From the NCBI RefSeq assembly GCF_009193185.1, contig NZ_VUKF01000005.1, forward strand, positions 62,001 through 126,000: a stretch of 64,000 bases of DNA. The letters are read 5' to 3'. Position 1 is the first letter of the stretch. Each line of letters opens with the position of its first letter. Origin of the DNA: Georgenia thermotolerans. Lineage in GTDB: Bacteria; Actinomycetota; Actinomycetes; Actinomycetales; Actinomycetaceae. Shown in pieces: positions 22,296 to 31,009 of this stretch. The position numbers were made by a program, and so were the translations under genes. The notes beneath the pieces are model-generated. The model was not told where the DNA came from, did not search any database, and saw nothing but the letters and a program-made list of their open reading frames with translations.

Positions 22296-23609
22296 ATGAT
22301 CGCTGTGGAGCTCGTCGTCGTCGTGGCGGCCATCCTCGTCGGCGCCCGCCTGGGCGGCATCGCCATCGGCTTCGCCGGCGGCCTGGGCGTGCTGGTGCTC
22401 GCGCTGCTCGGGGTCTCCCCCGGCGCGATGCCGCTGGACGTCATCTCCATCATCATGAGCGTCATCGCGGCGATCGCCGCGATGCAGGTGGCCGGCGGCA
22501 TGGACTACCTCGTCGACCTCGCGGACCGGCTGCTGCGGCGCAACCCCCGCCACCTGACCTTCCTCGCCCCGATGGTCACCTACCTCATGACCTTCATGGC
22601 GGGCACCGGGCACACGGCCTTCTCGACCCTGCCGGTGATCACCGAGGTGGCCAAGGAGAACAACATCCGCCCCGCACGGCCGCTGTCGGTGGCGGTGGTG
22701 GCCTCGCAGATGGCCATCACGGCCTCACCCATCTCGGCGGCGGTGGTCTTCTTCGCCACGGCCATGGAGCCGCGGGGCGTGGACTACCTCCAGCTCCTCG
22801 CCGTCCTGGTGCCCTCGACGTTCCTGGCCTGCATGGCCACCGCGGCGATCATGACCGGGGTGGACCGCCTGCGCGGCACCGGCCCGCTGAGCACCCACCC
22901 GGAGTACCAGCGCCGCTGGGCCGCCGGCGAGGTGAGCGTCGTGGGCCGGCAGGACCGGGAGCTCAAGCCCGGCGCGCGCCGCTCGGTGCTCATCTTCCTC
23001 GTGGGGCTGGTCGCGGTGATGGGCTACGCCACGGCCATCAGCGACACCGTCGGGCTGGTGGCCGAGCCGGTCATGGCGCGCGACGCGGCGATCATCGCGT
23101 TCATGCTCGCCACGGCGGCGGTCATCGTGCTGGCCTGCAAGGTGCCGACCGACGCCATCCTCGGCGCCCCGACCTTCCGGGCCGGCATGAGCGCGAGCAT
23201 CTGCGTGCTCGGCGTGGCCTGGCTGGGCACCACCTTCGTCAGCGCGCACGAGGAGCAGATCATGGCCGTCGCCGGCGACCTGCTCGCCGCCCACCCGTGG
23301 ACCCTCGCCGTCGTCCTGGCCTGCGCGTCGGCGCTGCTGTACTCCCAGGCCGCCACGACGAAGGCGCTCATGCCCACCGCGCTGGCGATCGGCGTCGCGC
23401 CGCTGACGGCGGTGGCCTCCTTCGCGGCCGTCTCGGCGCTGTTCGTGCTGCCGACCTATCCGACCCTGCTGGCCGCGGTGCAGATGGACGACACCGGCAC
23501 GACCCGGATCGGCCGGTTCGTGTTCAACCACCCGTTCCTCGTGCCGGGCACCCTCAACATCGCCATCGCCGTCACGCTCGGCTTCCTGATCGGCTCGGTG
23601 GTCCTGTAG
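22296..23609 (+). CDS. DcuA/DcuB-type anaerobic C4-dicarboxylate transporter
   Basis: A 437-residue membrane protein of about 11 helices. The pattern GVSPGAMPLDVISIIMSVIA, then MTFMAGTGHTAFSTLPVI and ASQMAITASPISAAVV is characteristic of the Dcu family of fumarate/succinate antiporters. It would exchange C4-dicarboxylates across the membrane. A CGAAAGG ribosome site precedes the ATG. Dcu carriers are typical of anaerobic fumarate respiration in enterobacteria, but relatives are scattered in facultative actinobacteria. No fumarate reductase or aspartase gene is nearby. Confidence 0.9.
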   Translation: MIAVELVVVVAAILVGARLGGIAIGFAGGLGVLVLALLGVSPGAMPLDVISIIMSVIAAIAAMQVAGGMDYLVDLADRLLRRNPRHLTFLAPMVTYLMTFMAGTGHTAFSTLPVITEVAKENNIRPARPLSVAVVASQMAITASPISAAVVFFATAMEPRGVDYLQLLAVLVPSTFLACMATAAIMTGVDRLRGTGPLSTHPEYQRRWAAGEVSVVGRQDRELKPGARRSVLIFLVGLVAVMGYATAISDTVGLVAEPVMARDAAIIAFMLATAAVIVLACKVPTDAILGAPTFRAGMSASICVLGVAWLGTTFVSAHEEQIMAVAGDLLAAHPWTLAVVLACASALLYSQAATTKALMPTALAIGVAPLTAVASFAAVSALFVLPTYPTLLAAVQMDDTGTTRIGRFVFNHPFLVPGTLNIAIAVTLGFLIGSVVL

Positions 23610-23618
23610 GGCCCGGCG

Positions 23619-25169
23619 CTACACCACCCGCACGTTCACCCGGTGCCAGCCCGTGGCGCCGTCGGGCACCGGGCCGACCCGCTCGCCCGTCTGCACCTGC
23701 CCGGCGCGGTCGGCGGCCCGCACCTCGAGGGTGTGCTCGCCGGACGTCGCCGGCCACGCATAGCGCCACTGGCGCCAGGTATCGATGCTGACGTCCGTGG
23801 CGAGCTCGGCGGGCCGCCACGCACCGCCGTCGACGCGGACCTCCACGGCCGCGATCCCGGTGTGCTGGGCCCAGGCCACCCCGGCCACCGTCACCGTCCC
23901 GGCGTGCAGGACCCGACCCTCCCGGGGGACGTCGATGCGCGAGGACAGCTTCACCGGCGCGCGCGGGGCCCAGCCACGCTCGGTCCAGTACGCCGTCGCG
24001 TCGGCGAACCGGGTGACCTCGAGCTCGCTGACCCACTTGGTGGCCGAGACGAACCCGTACAGCCCGGGCACCACCAGCCGCACCGGGTAGCCGTGCTCCG
24101 TGGGCAGCGGCTGGCCGTTCATGCCGACGGCGAGCAGCGCGTTGCGCCCGTCGGTGAGCGCCTCCAGGGGCGTGGAGGCGGTGAAGCCGTCGACCGAGCG
24201 GGACAGCACCATGTCCGCCTCCGGGCGCGGCCCGGCCCGGGCGAGCACCTCCCGCACCGGCAGCCCGAGCCACTCGGCGTTGCCCACCAGGTCCCCGCCG
24301 ACCTCGTTCGACACGCAGCACAGGGTCACCCACGCCTGCGTCAGCGGCGCGGCGAGGAGCTCCGGGAGCGTCAGCGTCACCTCGTGGTCCACCAGCCCGT
24401 GCACGCGCAGCCGCCAGCCGCCCGCGTCCACCCGTGGGACGACGAAGGCGGTGTCGATGCGGTAGAAGTCCGCGTTCGGGGTGCGGTAGGGCGACAGGCC
24501 CGGCACCGCGAGGTCGGCGCCCGTCGCGGCCGGGGCCGCGGTGGCCGGCGGCGGCAGGGCGATCGGCGCCCCGGCCGGACGGCGCCCGACCACCCGGGAG
24601 ACCCCGGCCCCGAGCACGGCGACGACGGCGAGCACGCCCGCGCCCTGCAGCAGCTGGCGCCGGCCGGGGCCCAACGGCACCTCCGCCGGCGTCGCCTCGG
24701 CCGGCGGCGCCGGGGCCTCCTCGCCGGGGCCGACCACGGCGACCAGCACGAGCGCCCCGGCGGCCGCGCTGAGGAGCACCGGCCACGCCGCGGCCCAGCC
24801 GCCGTCGGGACGGGTGACGGTGGCGAGGGCCGCGACCACCCCGAGGACCAGGACGACGGCGCCACCCGAGTAGCGCCGTCGGCGCTCCTCCAGGCCGGCC
24901 GCCGCCGCCAGGACCAGCATGACCACGACGATGCCCACGCCCAGCGCGAGCTTGTCGCGGGTGCCGAACCAGCCGATCGCCAACTCCTTGAGCCACAGGG
25001 GCGTGTGGTCGATGAACACGCCGGCGACGGCGGCCACCGGACCCGGCCCGGTGGCGCCCACGCGCGTCAGCACCTCCGCCAGGGCGACCGCCGCGGCGGT
25101 GACCGCCACCCCGAGGAGGGCGGCGACCGGGGCCGTGCGCGGCGGCGTCAGCGGTCTCGTCTCCCTCAT
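23619..25169 (-). CDS. Membrane-anchored molybdopterin oxidoreductase, sulfite-oxidase family
   Basis: A 516-residue protein. The N-terminal 200 residues carry about five transmembrane helices. From about residue 225 an oxidoreductase molybdopterin domain follows, with the Mo-ligating cysteine in the pattern TLCCVSNEVGG (Cys284 or Cys285), then a C-terminal Mo-co dimerisation domain (about 405-516). The catalytic part is expected on the outer face of the membrane. Known family members oxidise sulfite or reduce oxidised methionine; the physiological substrate of these N-terminally membrane-anchored actinobacterial forms is unknown. It is convergent with the Dcu gene, 9 bases apart. Confidence 0.88.
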   Translation of the reverse strand: MRETRPLTPPRTAPVAALLGVAVTAAAVALAEVLTRVGATGPGPVAAVAGVFIDHTPLWLKELAIGWFGTRDKLALGVGIVVVMLVLAAAAGLEERRRRYSGGAVVLVLGVVAALATVTRPDGGWAAAWPVLLSAAAGALVLVAVVGPGEEAPAPPAEATPAEVPLGPGRRQLLQGAGVLAVVAVLGAGVSRVVGRRPAGAPIALPPPATAAPAATGADLAVPGLSPYRTPNADFYRIDTAFVVPRVDAGGWRLRVHGLVDHEVTLTLPELLAAPLTQAWVTLCCVSNEVGGDLVGNAEWLGLPVREVLARAGPRPEADMVLSRSVDGFTASTPLEALTDGRNALLAVGMNGQPLPTEHGYPVRLVVPGLYGFVSATKWVSELEVTRFADATAYWTERGWAPRAPVKLSSRIDVPREGRVLHAGTVTVAGVAWAQHTGIAAVEVRVDGGAWRPAELATDVSIDTWRQWRYAWPATSGEHTLEVRAADRAGQVQTGERVGPVPDGATGWHRVNVRVV

Positions 25170-25249
25170 GGCCCCTCCTCGCCGCTACGGATTGTCCTCG
25201 CAAGCGGCGGCGGGGAGAAGGGGCGGGGTGCGAGGACCCCTGGGGCGGG

Positions 25250-25927
25250 TTACGGCTCCAGCGGGCCGCCGCGCTCGTCGAGCATGTCGTGCAGGACGGT
25301 CAGCTCCGCCGTCTGGGCCCGGACCATCGTCGTGGCCAGGTGGCGCACCGCCGGCTCCTCGGCCTTGTTGGCGGCGTACTCGGCCATCTCCACGCCCGCC
25401 TCGTGATGGGGAATCATCAGCTGGAGGAAGATGCGTTCGGCGTCGCGGCCCTCCGCGGCAGAGAGCTGGTTGAGCTCGGCGCGGGTGGCCATGCCCGGCA
25501 TGAGACCGGTCTCCGGCACCGTCGCGTGGCTCGTGTGGTCGCTCATCCACGCCATGACGGGCTCGGCGGAGCGCTGCGGGAGGTCCCACAGCTCCAGCCA
25601 GCCGTACATCTGCCCGAGCTGGTGCTGCTGGGTGAGCGCGATGTCGAGGGCGAGGCTGCGGGTGGCGGGGTCGTCGGTGCGCTCGCGCACGATGGTCGAC
25701 ATCTCTACCGCCTGGGCGTGGTGGGCGCCCATGTCCCGGGCGAAGCCGGCGTCCACCGACGCCGTCGACGGATGCTGCGGTCCCGCGGCCAGCCGGGAGC
25801 CGGCGATGAGGCCGACCACCGCCGCGACGGCGAGGAGCAGCACGACGGCGGCCACCACCATCCCGCGAGGGGTCCCCGCGGGCGGGGTGGCGTCGTCGTC
25901 AACCACGCTCTGACCCTCGTCCGTCAT
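25250..25927 (-). CDS. DUF305 membrane-anchored protein
   Basis: A 225-residue protein with one N-terminal membrane anchor (about residues 24-46), the rest predicted extracytoplasmic. Two His-His motifs, MGAHHAQAVEMS and MIPHHEAGVEMAE, define the two halves of the ferritin-like four-helix DUF305 fold. His- and Met-rich DUF305 proteins are widely suspected to bind copper or other metals, but this is unproved. The ATG overlaps the stop of the DUF3105 gene by one base, a pairing seen often in actinobacteria, so the two probably work together at the cell surface. Confidence 0.88.
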   Translation of the reverse strand: MTDEGQSVVDDDATPPAGTPRGMVVAAVVLLLAVAAVVGLIAGSRLAAGPQHPSTASVDAGFARDMGAHHAQAVEMSTIVRERTDDPATRSLALDIALTQQHQLGQMYGWLELWDLPQRSAEPVMAWMSDHTSHATVPETGLMPGMATRAELNQLSAAEGRDAERIFLQLMIPHHEAGVEMAEYAANKAEEPAVRHLATTMVRAQTAELTVLHDMLDERGGPLEP

Positions 25928-26571
25928 CAGGCGACCGGCGTGCCGACGCCCCCGGAGCAGGCCGCGCCGGGCTCGGGGGTCTGCTCGCCCTGGAGGTAGC
26001 GCTGGAGGAACACGTCGATGCGCTCGTCGGCGGCGTCGTCGAGCTTGAGCTGGTAGCCCCAGGCGCTCATGACGATCGGCGAGTCCAGGCCCTCGTAGGG
26101 GCTGAGCATGGCGTAGGCGTCGCCCTGCACGGCGTCGCGCAGCGCGGCCACCTGGTCGGCCGGGAGGTCGGGGTTGTAGGTGATCCACACGGCGCCGTGC
26201 TCGAGGGAGTGGACGGCGTGCTCGTTGGTCACCGGGGTGTCGTAGATGCCGCAGTTCTGCCACACGGCGTTGTGGTCGCCGCCCACCGGCGGAGTGGTGG
26301 CGTAGTCCACCGTGCCCTCGACGTGGTCGCGGCCGAGGTCGGAGAACTCCTTGACGCCGTCGATGGGTGCGTTGGCCGCGGCCTCGATGGCCGCGCGCTC
26401 GCGCGAGTGGTTGACGAGTGGGACGGCGACGGCCGCGACCAGGGCCAGCGCGACGGCGCCGGACGTGCCGAAGATGAGCCACTTCCGCCGCCGATCCTTG
26501 CGCTCCTGCTCGGCTCGCATGGCGGCGACTCGGGCGGCGCGCTCCTGGACCTGCTGCTTGCGGTTGCTCAC
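25927..26571 (-). CDS. DUF3105 membrane-anchored protein
   Basis: A 214-residue protein with a basic cytoplasmic N-terminus, one transmembrane helix (about residues 32-53) and an extracytoplasmic DUF3105 domain. Domain marks include PPVGGDHNAVWQNCGIYD, EHAVHSLEHGAVWITYNP and the C-terminal APGAACSGG-type cysteine. The conserved His and Cys residues suggest metal or redox chemistry, but no activity is known. GTG at 26571 is chosen with GAGGAG 5 bases upstream. Overlaps the DUF305 gene downstream. Confidence 0.87.
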   Translation of the reverse strand: MSNRKQQVQERAARVAAMRAEQERKDRRRKWLIFGTSGAVALALVAAVAVPLVNHSRERAAIEAAANAPIDGVKEFSDLGRDHVEGTVDYATTPPVGGDHNAVWQNCGIYDTPVTNEHAVHSLEHGAVWITYNPDLPADQVAALRDAVQGDAYAMLSPYEGLDSPIVMSAWGYQLKLDDAADERIDVFLQRYLQGEQTPEPGAACSGGVGTPVA

Positions 26572-26698
26572 GGGGCTCCTCGGGGACGACCTTCGGTTGC
26601 CTCTTCAACTAAGGCCCGCCCAGGGTAACCGACCACCATTGCCGGTCGGAACCTCCCGGATTGAGTGACGTGCCCGACCCGACGCGTCGCCGCGGCGG

Positions 26699-27298
26699 CT
26701 ATCCGGCCAGGCGGGTCGTCTCCCACGTGCCGTCCGGGCGCCGGGTGTACTCCAGGCGGTTGCTCGGTCCGGCGTCGTCGCCGCGCCAGAAGGTCACCCG
26801 GTGGGGGCGCACGCTGTGGCCGATCCACCACTCGGGGCGCGCCAGCGGCCCCGGGTGGGCCGCTTCGAAGGCGGCGAGGACCTCGCGGCGCTCTCCCGCG
26901 GGCCGGGCGGCGAGAGCGTCGTCGTTCACCCAGGAGAGGACCTGGAGGTAGCGGGAGATCCGGGCGAAATCGGCGTCGAGCGTGGCTGTGGGCACCGAGG
27001 CGGCGACCCCGGCGACGACCAGCTGCCGCAGCGGCTCGGGCCAGAAGAACGCCAGCGTCACCCGCGCGTCGGCGCGGAGCTGGGCGGCCTTGCGCGAGCG
27101 GGCGTCGGTGTGGAACCGGATCTCCTCGTCCGCGACCTCGAAGAGGTGGACGTGCCGGGCGTCGGGTGCGCCGTCGTCGCCGACGGTGGTCAGCGTCATG
27201 ACGAGGGGCCGATCCGGCGCGCCGACCCACGCGCGCACCAGCGTCATGGGGTCCGGGACGGCGTCAGGGTCGACGTCGGCGCCGAAGGGATTGCTCAT
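26699..27298 (-). CDS. Pyridoxamine 5'-phosphate oxidase family flavoprotein
   Basis: A 199-residue protein with the split-barrel FMN-binding fold. The segments DARHVHLFEVADEEIRFHTD, RSRKAAQLRADARVTLAFFW and the C-terminal RPEWWIGHSVRPHRVTFWRG match PdxH-type proteins. True PdxH makes pyridoxal phosphate; without cofactor-synthesis neighbours this may be a PdxH paralogue with another substrate. AAGGAG precedes the ATG at 27298. It is divergent from the LLM oxidoreductase gene, 164 bases away. Confidence 0.85.
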   Translation of the reverse strand: MSNPFGADVDPDAVPDPMTLVRAWVGAPDRPLVMTLTTVGDDGAPDARHVHLFEVADEEIRFHTDARSRKAAQLRADARVTLAFFWPEPLRQLVVAGVAASVPTATLDADFARISRYLQVLSWVNDDALAARPAGERREVLAAFEAAHPGPLARPEWWIGHSVRPHRVTFWRGDDAGPSNRLEYTRRPDGTWETTRLAG

Positions 27299-27462
27299 GA
27301 CGCTCCTTCTCGCAGGACTCGGGATGACGCCGCGCCTCCGCGGCGGGCGCCGGGCCGCTGCCCCGACGATGGCGGCACTTCGGGCGCCCGGCAACCGGCC
27401 GGAATACCACCCGCGCCCCGCGGGTTCCTCGGTCGATACGTCTGCATGGAAAAGAGGACCCC

Positions 27463-28497
27463 GTGGCACCCCAGCTTCAGCTCGGTCTCGACACCTTCGG
27501 CGACGTCACCGTCGGCGACGACGGCGTCCCGCTGCCCCACCCGCAGGTGATCCGCAACGTCGTGGCCGAGGCGGTGCTGGCCGAGGAGGTCGGCCTGAGC
27601 TTCTTCGGCGTGGGCGAGCACCACCGCCCGGACTTCGCCGTCTCGGCGCCCGAGGTCGCGCTCGCGGCCATCGCCGGTCAGACCAAGCGGATCCACCTCG
27701 GCTCCGCCGTCACCGTCCTCAGCTCCGATGACCCGGTGCGCGTCTTCCAGCGCTTCGCCACGCTGGACGCCGTGTCGTCCGGGCGTGCGGAGGTGATCCT
27801 GGGCCGCGGCTCCTTCGTCGAGTCCTTCCCGCTCTTCGGCCTCGACCTGCAGGACTACGAGGTGCTCTTCGAGGAGAAGCTCGACCTGTTCGCCCGGCTG
27901 CTCACCGAGGGGCCGGTGACCTGGTCCGGCACGACGCGTGCCGGCCTGGACCACCAGAAGGTCTATCCATTCACCGACTCCGGCCACCTCACCACCTGGG
28001 TGGGCGTGGGCGGCAGCCCCCAGTCGGTCGTGCGGGCGGCGCGCTACGGGCTGCCGCTCATGCTTGCCATCATCGGCGGTGAGCCGGCGCGGTTCGCCCC
28101 GTTGGTCGACCTCTATCGCCGTGCGCTGTCTCAGCTCGGGCGCGCGGACCAGCCGGTGGGCGCCCACTCCCCCGGCTACGTCGCGGCCACCGACGCCGAG
28201 GCGCGCCAGGAGATGTTCCCGCACTACCGGGCCATGCAGGAGCGGATCGGCCGTGAGCGGGGCTGGCCGCCGATGACGGTGGACCGCTTCGAGCACGAGA
28301 TCGGGCCCGACGGTGCGCTCTTCGTGGGGTCACCCGAGACGGTGGCGACCAAGATCGCCCGGGCCGCCCGGACGCTCGGTCTTACGCGGTTCGACCTCAA
28401 GTACTCACTCGGCACCCTGCCGCACGAGCGGCTCATGAAGAGCATCGAGCTGTACGGGACCCGAGTGGCCCCGCTGGTGCACGAGATGCTGGCGTAG
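27463..28497 (+). CDS. LLM-class (luciferase-like) flavin-dependent oxidoreductase
   Basis: A 344-residue TIM-barrel protein of the bacterial luciferase superfamily. Visible marks are LGLDTFGDVTV at the N-terminus, EEVGLSFFGVGEHHRPDFAV, IHLGSAVTVLSSDDPVRVFQ and SSGRAEVILGRGSF, the last contacting the flavin phosphate. It probably uses FMNH2 to oxidise an unknown organic compound. The GTG at 27463 has AAGAGGA upstream. It is a single-gene unit, convergent with the HNH endonuclease gene. Confidence 0.87.
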   Translation: MAPQLQLGLDTFGDVTVGDDGVPLPHPQVIRNVVAEAVLAEEVGLSFFGVGEHHRPDFAVSAPEVALAAIAGQTKRIHLGSAVTVLSSDDPVRVFQRFATLDAVSSGRAEVILGRGSFVESFPLFGLDLQDYEVLFEEKLDLFARLLTEGPVTWSGTTRAGLDHQKVYPFTDSGHLTTWVGVGGSPQSVVRAARYGLPLMLAIIGGEPARFAPLVDLYRRALSQLGRADQPVGAHSPGYVAATDAEARQEMFPHYRAMQERIGRERGWPPMTVDRFEHEIGPDGALFVGSPETVATKIARAARTLGLTRFDLKYSLGTLPHERLMKSIELYGTRVAPLVHEMLA

Positions 28498-28528
28498 CAG
28501 CCCAGCTGCCCCGGCGGGTGCGGTCGTG

Positions 28529-30211
28529 TCAGGCGATCCAGTCGAAGTCTGCGCGCATGCGGCGCTCCAGGACGCTGTCGGAGACGCGGAGGCCCGGTGG
28601 TGCGCCGGCAATGTCGGCTGATGGCAGCCTCTGGCGGCCTGGCGGCGCCGTCGGGCGGGTGGGTCGGTGGCCGGGCAGGGGTGGGGCGTGGGAGGTGTAG
28701 GTGTGCCCGGTGGGGGTGGTCAGCTCGACGACGTGCCTGCCGGGCCCGGCCCGCTGATCGTCTGTGGCGCCGTCGACGGTGCCAGCCGTGGCCGCGTCTT
28801 CGCTGGTGGGGAGGGTGCGGGCGGTCCAGCCGGGGGCCTGCCGGGCGTAGTTGCAGGCCTCACACGCCCCGCGCAGGTTCGCCGCGGTGGTGGGCCCGCC
28901 GGCGGCGGCGGAGACGACGTGGTCGCGGTGGCGGATGGGGGCGTCGCACCAGGTCGTCCGGCACGCCTGGTCCCGGATGGTCACGAACCTCGCCAGCCCG
29001 GGTGGGGCGATGCGGCGGCGGGAGTCCAGCGCGACGAGTTCGCCGGTGCCCGGGGCGGTGAACAGCCGCCGCACCCACGCCAGCACCTTCCGATCAGCCA
29101 CACCCGGCGCCGTCGAGTCACCCGCGCCGGCCGCGCCTGACTCGGCGCCGCTGTCGCGCGCCCCGCTCACACCATCGCCGCCGCCGACCTCGAGGGGTCC
29201 GAGGCGGTCGGTGATCAGGTCGCGGGCGAAGCCGGCCGGGACGGTCCCGTAGCCGGGGATCACGGCCGGTTCGGCGTCGCCTTCGAGCAGGGTGCGGTCG
29301 GTCATGACCAGCTGGACCTCGATCGGCACGTCGGCGGCGCGGGCCTGGCCGGTGACGCGTTCGACGAGGGTGTCGGCCATGATCTGCCCCCGGCTCCTGC
29401 CGTCGCCCTGGGCGCGCAGGGCGTCCGCGACCCGGGTCAGCGCCGCCCACACCCCCACCCCCTCGGCCACCGGCAACAGCCCGGTCAGGTAGGTCATGGT
29501 GTCCGGGGCCGGGCGCAGGCTCACGCCCCGCTCGGCCTCCGCGCGGCGGGCGCGGGCCACCACGGAGGCGGCGTCCAGCCGGGAGGCCAGCTGCTTGGCC
29601 CGGGCCACCAGCGCCCGGGTGCCCGTGCGCTCCACCGCGGCCGGGTCGGCCCACAGCTCGGCGTCGAACGCCGCCCGGTCGGGGGCGGACAGGCAGATCG
29701 CCTCGCGCACCAGCACGGTGGCCCGCCACTCGCTGAGCGTCCCGGCCTGCAGGGCGGCGAAGGTGTGGGGCATCTCCAGCACCAGGGTCTTGGCCAGGCC
29801 GAGCAGTCGCCCGCCCTGGTGCGCCGACTCTCGCCGGGCCAGCGCCACCTGCGCCCCCACCCCCTGCCCGCGCCTGGCCGCGGGCACCCCCGCGGCCTCC
29901 TGCGCGTGGCGCTGGGAGCGATCCAGGTCCACCGCGATGCGCGCCTGCGCCGCCGCCGCAGCCGCCTTCAGCTCCTCCAACACCCGCAGCTGGTCGATCC
30001 GGTCCGCGTCCGAGACATCCCGATCCACCGACGCCAGCGCCTCGCGCCAGCTGGCGACGTCGGCGGCGGTGAGCGGAGCGGGAGCCGGCGGCGCGGCCGG
30101 CGGGCACGAGGGGCTCGTCGCGGCAGGGTCCGCACCGGGCTGCCCCGCACCCCGGTCCCGGCCACCTCGCCTATCGAACATGTGTAGCACACTACCGAAG
30201 GGCTCTGACAT
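28529..30211 (-). CDS. HNH endonuclease with DUF222 domain
   Basis: A 560-residue protein. A DUF222 region spans about residues 40-330, followed by a variable Gly/Ala/Ser linker and an HNH nuclease domain (about 395-450) with HRDHVVSAAAGGPTTAANL and CEACN visible. Such genes occur in many near-identical copies in high-GC actinobacteria, often behind LexA-like sites; their role is unknown. Two starts are possible, MSEPFGS at 30211 and MFDRRGG at 30181; neither has a clear ribosome site. A LexA-like half-site overlaps the second. Selfish or DNA-damage-linked behaviour is speculation. Confidence 0.85.
   Translation of the reverse strand: MSEPFGSVLHMFDRRGGRDRGAGQPGADPAATSPSCPPAAPPAPAPLTAADVASWREALASVDRDVSDADRIDQLRVLEELKAAAAAAQARIAVDLDRSQRHAQEAAGVPAARRGQGVGAQVALARRESAHQGGRLLGLAKTLVLEMPHTFAALQAGTLSEWRATVLVREAICLSAPDRAAFDAELWADPAAVERTGTRALVARAKQLASRLDAASVVARARRAEAERGVSLRPAPDTMTYLTGLLPVAEGVGVWAALTRVADALRAQGDGRSRGQIMADTLVERVTGQARAADVPIEVQLVMTDRTLLEGDAEPAVIPGYGTVPAGFARDLITDRLGPLEVGGGDGVSGARDSGAESGAAGAGDSTAPGVADRKVLAWVRRLFTAPGTGELVALDSRRRIAPPGLARFVTIRDQACRTTWCDAPIRHRDHVVSAAAGGPTTAANLRGACEACNYARQAPGWTARTLPTSEDAATAGTVDGATDDQRAGPGRHVVELTTPTGHTYTSHAPPLPGHRPTRPTAPPGRQRLPSADIAGAPPGLRVSDSVLERRMRADFDWIA
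30174..30189. promoter_or_regulatory. Degenerate LexA (SOS)-like box at the HNH gene start
   Basis: TCGAAC-ATGT-GTAGCA matches the actinobacterial SOS box TCGAAC-N4-GTTCGA perfectly in the left half but at only three of six bases in the right. It overlaps the alternative ATG at 30181. If the gene starts at 30211 this lies inside the coding region. Confidence 0.3.
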
Positions 30212-30266
30212 CCGCGCCGGGCCTGGGGACAACGCCCGGTCGGCCCGCCTCGCGGTAGGTCTAACC

Positions 30267-30536
30267 TCATCGGTGCCTTTCCCTGGGGCCGCGCAACCGT
30301 TCGCTGCGGTCAACGATGCGCAACCCGACCACAAGGAGCAGCAGGGCGATCAAGGCATAGATGTGCGCGCTCGCCTCGGCGCCGGCGGCCGCAGCCAGCC
30401 CCTCGGTCCCGGCGCGCGCAAACCCGCGGGCGATGCCGTACCAGTTGATCGCGGCGGCGGCTGAGATCAGGGCAGCCGCACAGATGGCGCCGCCCCAACT
30501 GACCCACCGGTCGGCCCATCGTTCGAGGCGCTCCAT
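30267..30536 (-). CDS. Small two-helix membrane protein
   Basis: An 89-residue protein of no recognised family. It has a charged N-terminus (MERLERWADRW), two hydrophobic helices (about residues 15-34 and 58-73) and a basic tail. GGAGGAGG lies just before the ATG at 30536, and TGA-ATG overlap joins it to a possible 25-residue frame upstream. It is the last gene of a minus-strand run of small membrane and secreted proteins (31459 to 30267). Confidence 0.65.
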   Translation of the reverse strand: MERLERWADRWVSWGGAICAAALISAAAAINWYGIARGFARAGTEGLAAAAGAEASAHIYALIALLLLVVGLRIVDRSERLRGPRERHR

Positions 30537-30613
30537 CACACCTCCTCCACCGCCATGAAGGTGATGCCGACGGCGCCGAGAACCTCCGGGCGCATCTGCT
30601 CGTGTGTGGCCAT
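30536..30613 (-). CDS. Possible 25-residue peptide in the small-membrane-protein operon
   Basis: A short frame (MATHEQMRPEVLGAVGITF and six more residues) fills the gap between two membrane-protein genes on the same strand. Its ATG is 7 bases after one stop and its own TGA overlaps the next ATG, the spacing of a coupled operon gene. GC-rich DNA makes short chance frames common, so the call rests on spacing only. Confidence 0.35.
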   Translation of the reverse strand: MATHEQMRPEVLGAVGITFMAVEEV

Positions 30614-30620
30614 CGGGCGC

Positions 30621-31007
30621 TCAGCTGGCGATGCGGCCGGTGGCGGCCAGCATGGCGAGGCAGCTGACAACGGCGACCAGGGCGAGGGTCACCAGCGAGC
30701 CGAGCCACGTCCAGGGGCGTCGTCGCCCGACAGTGAGCGAAACCGCGGCGGTGCCGGCGTAGGCAGCGGCCACGACGACGGACCAGGCGACCGCATGAAC
30801 GCTTCGGTCGCTGTCCGCACAGCTCATGGTGTAGACGCCGGGGCAGATGACAGCGCGAGGAACGATGAGCAGCCAGATCGCCGCCCAGGCCACAGCGGCG
30901 ATGAGGGTTGCGGCGACGAGCACAGGCAGAACCTGGTCCGCCCGGGAAGGAAGGGCGCGCTTCCCCTCTCCGGGACCGGACCGCCGGAATGCCCGCGAAC
31001 CTGACAC
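30621..31007 (-). CDS. Three-helix membrane protein of unknown function
   Basis: A 128-residue protein with three clear hydrophobic helices: VLPVLVAATLIAAVAWAAIW near residues 26-50, AWSVVVAAAYAGTAAVSL near 75-92, and SLVTLALVAVVSCLAMLAAT near 104-124. The loop after the first holds two cysteines (ICPGVYTMSCAD), perhaps an extracytoplasmic disulfide. GTG at 31007 lies three bases after the stop of the lipoprotein gene, so translation is probably coupled. No family recognised. Confidence 0.62.
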   Translation of the reverse strand: MSGSRAFRRSGPGEGKRALPSRADQVLPVLVAATLIAAVAWAAIWLLIVPRAVICPGVYTMSCADSDRSVHAVAWSVVVAAAYAGTAAVSLTVGRRRPWTWLGSLVTLALVAVVSCLAMLAATGRIAS

Positions 31008-31009
31008 GT

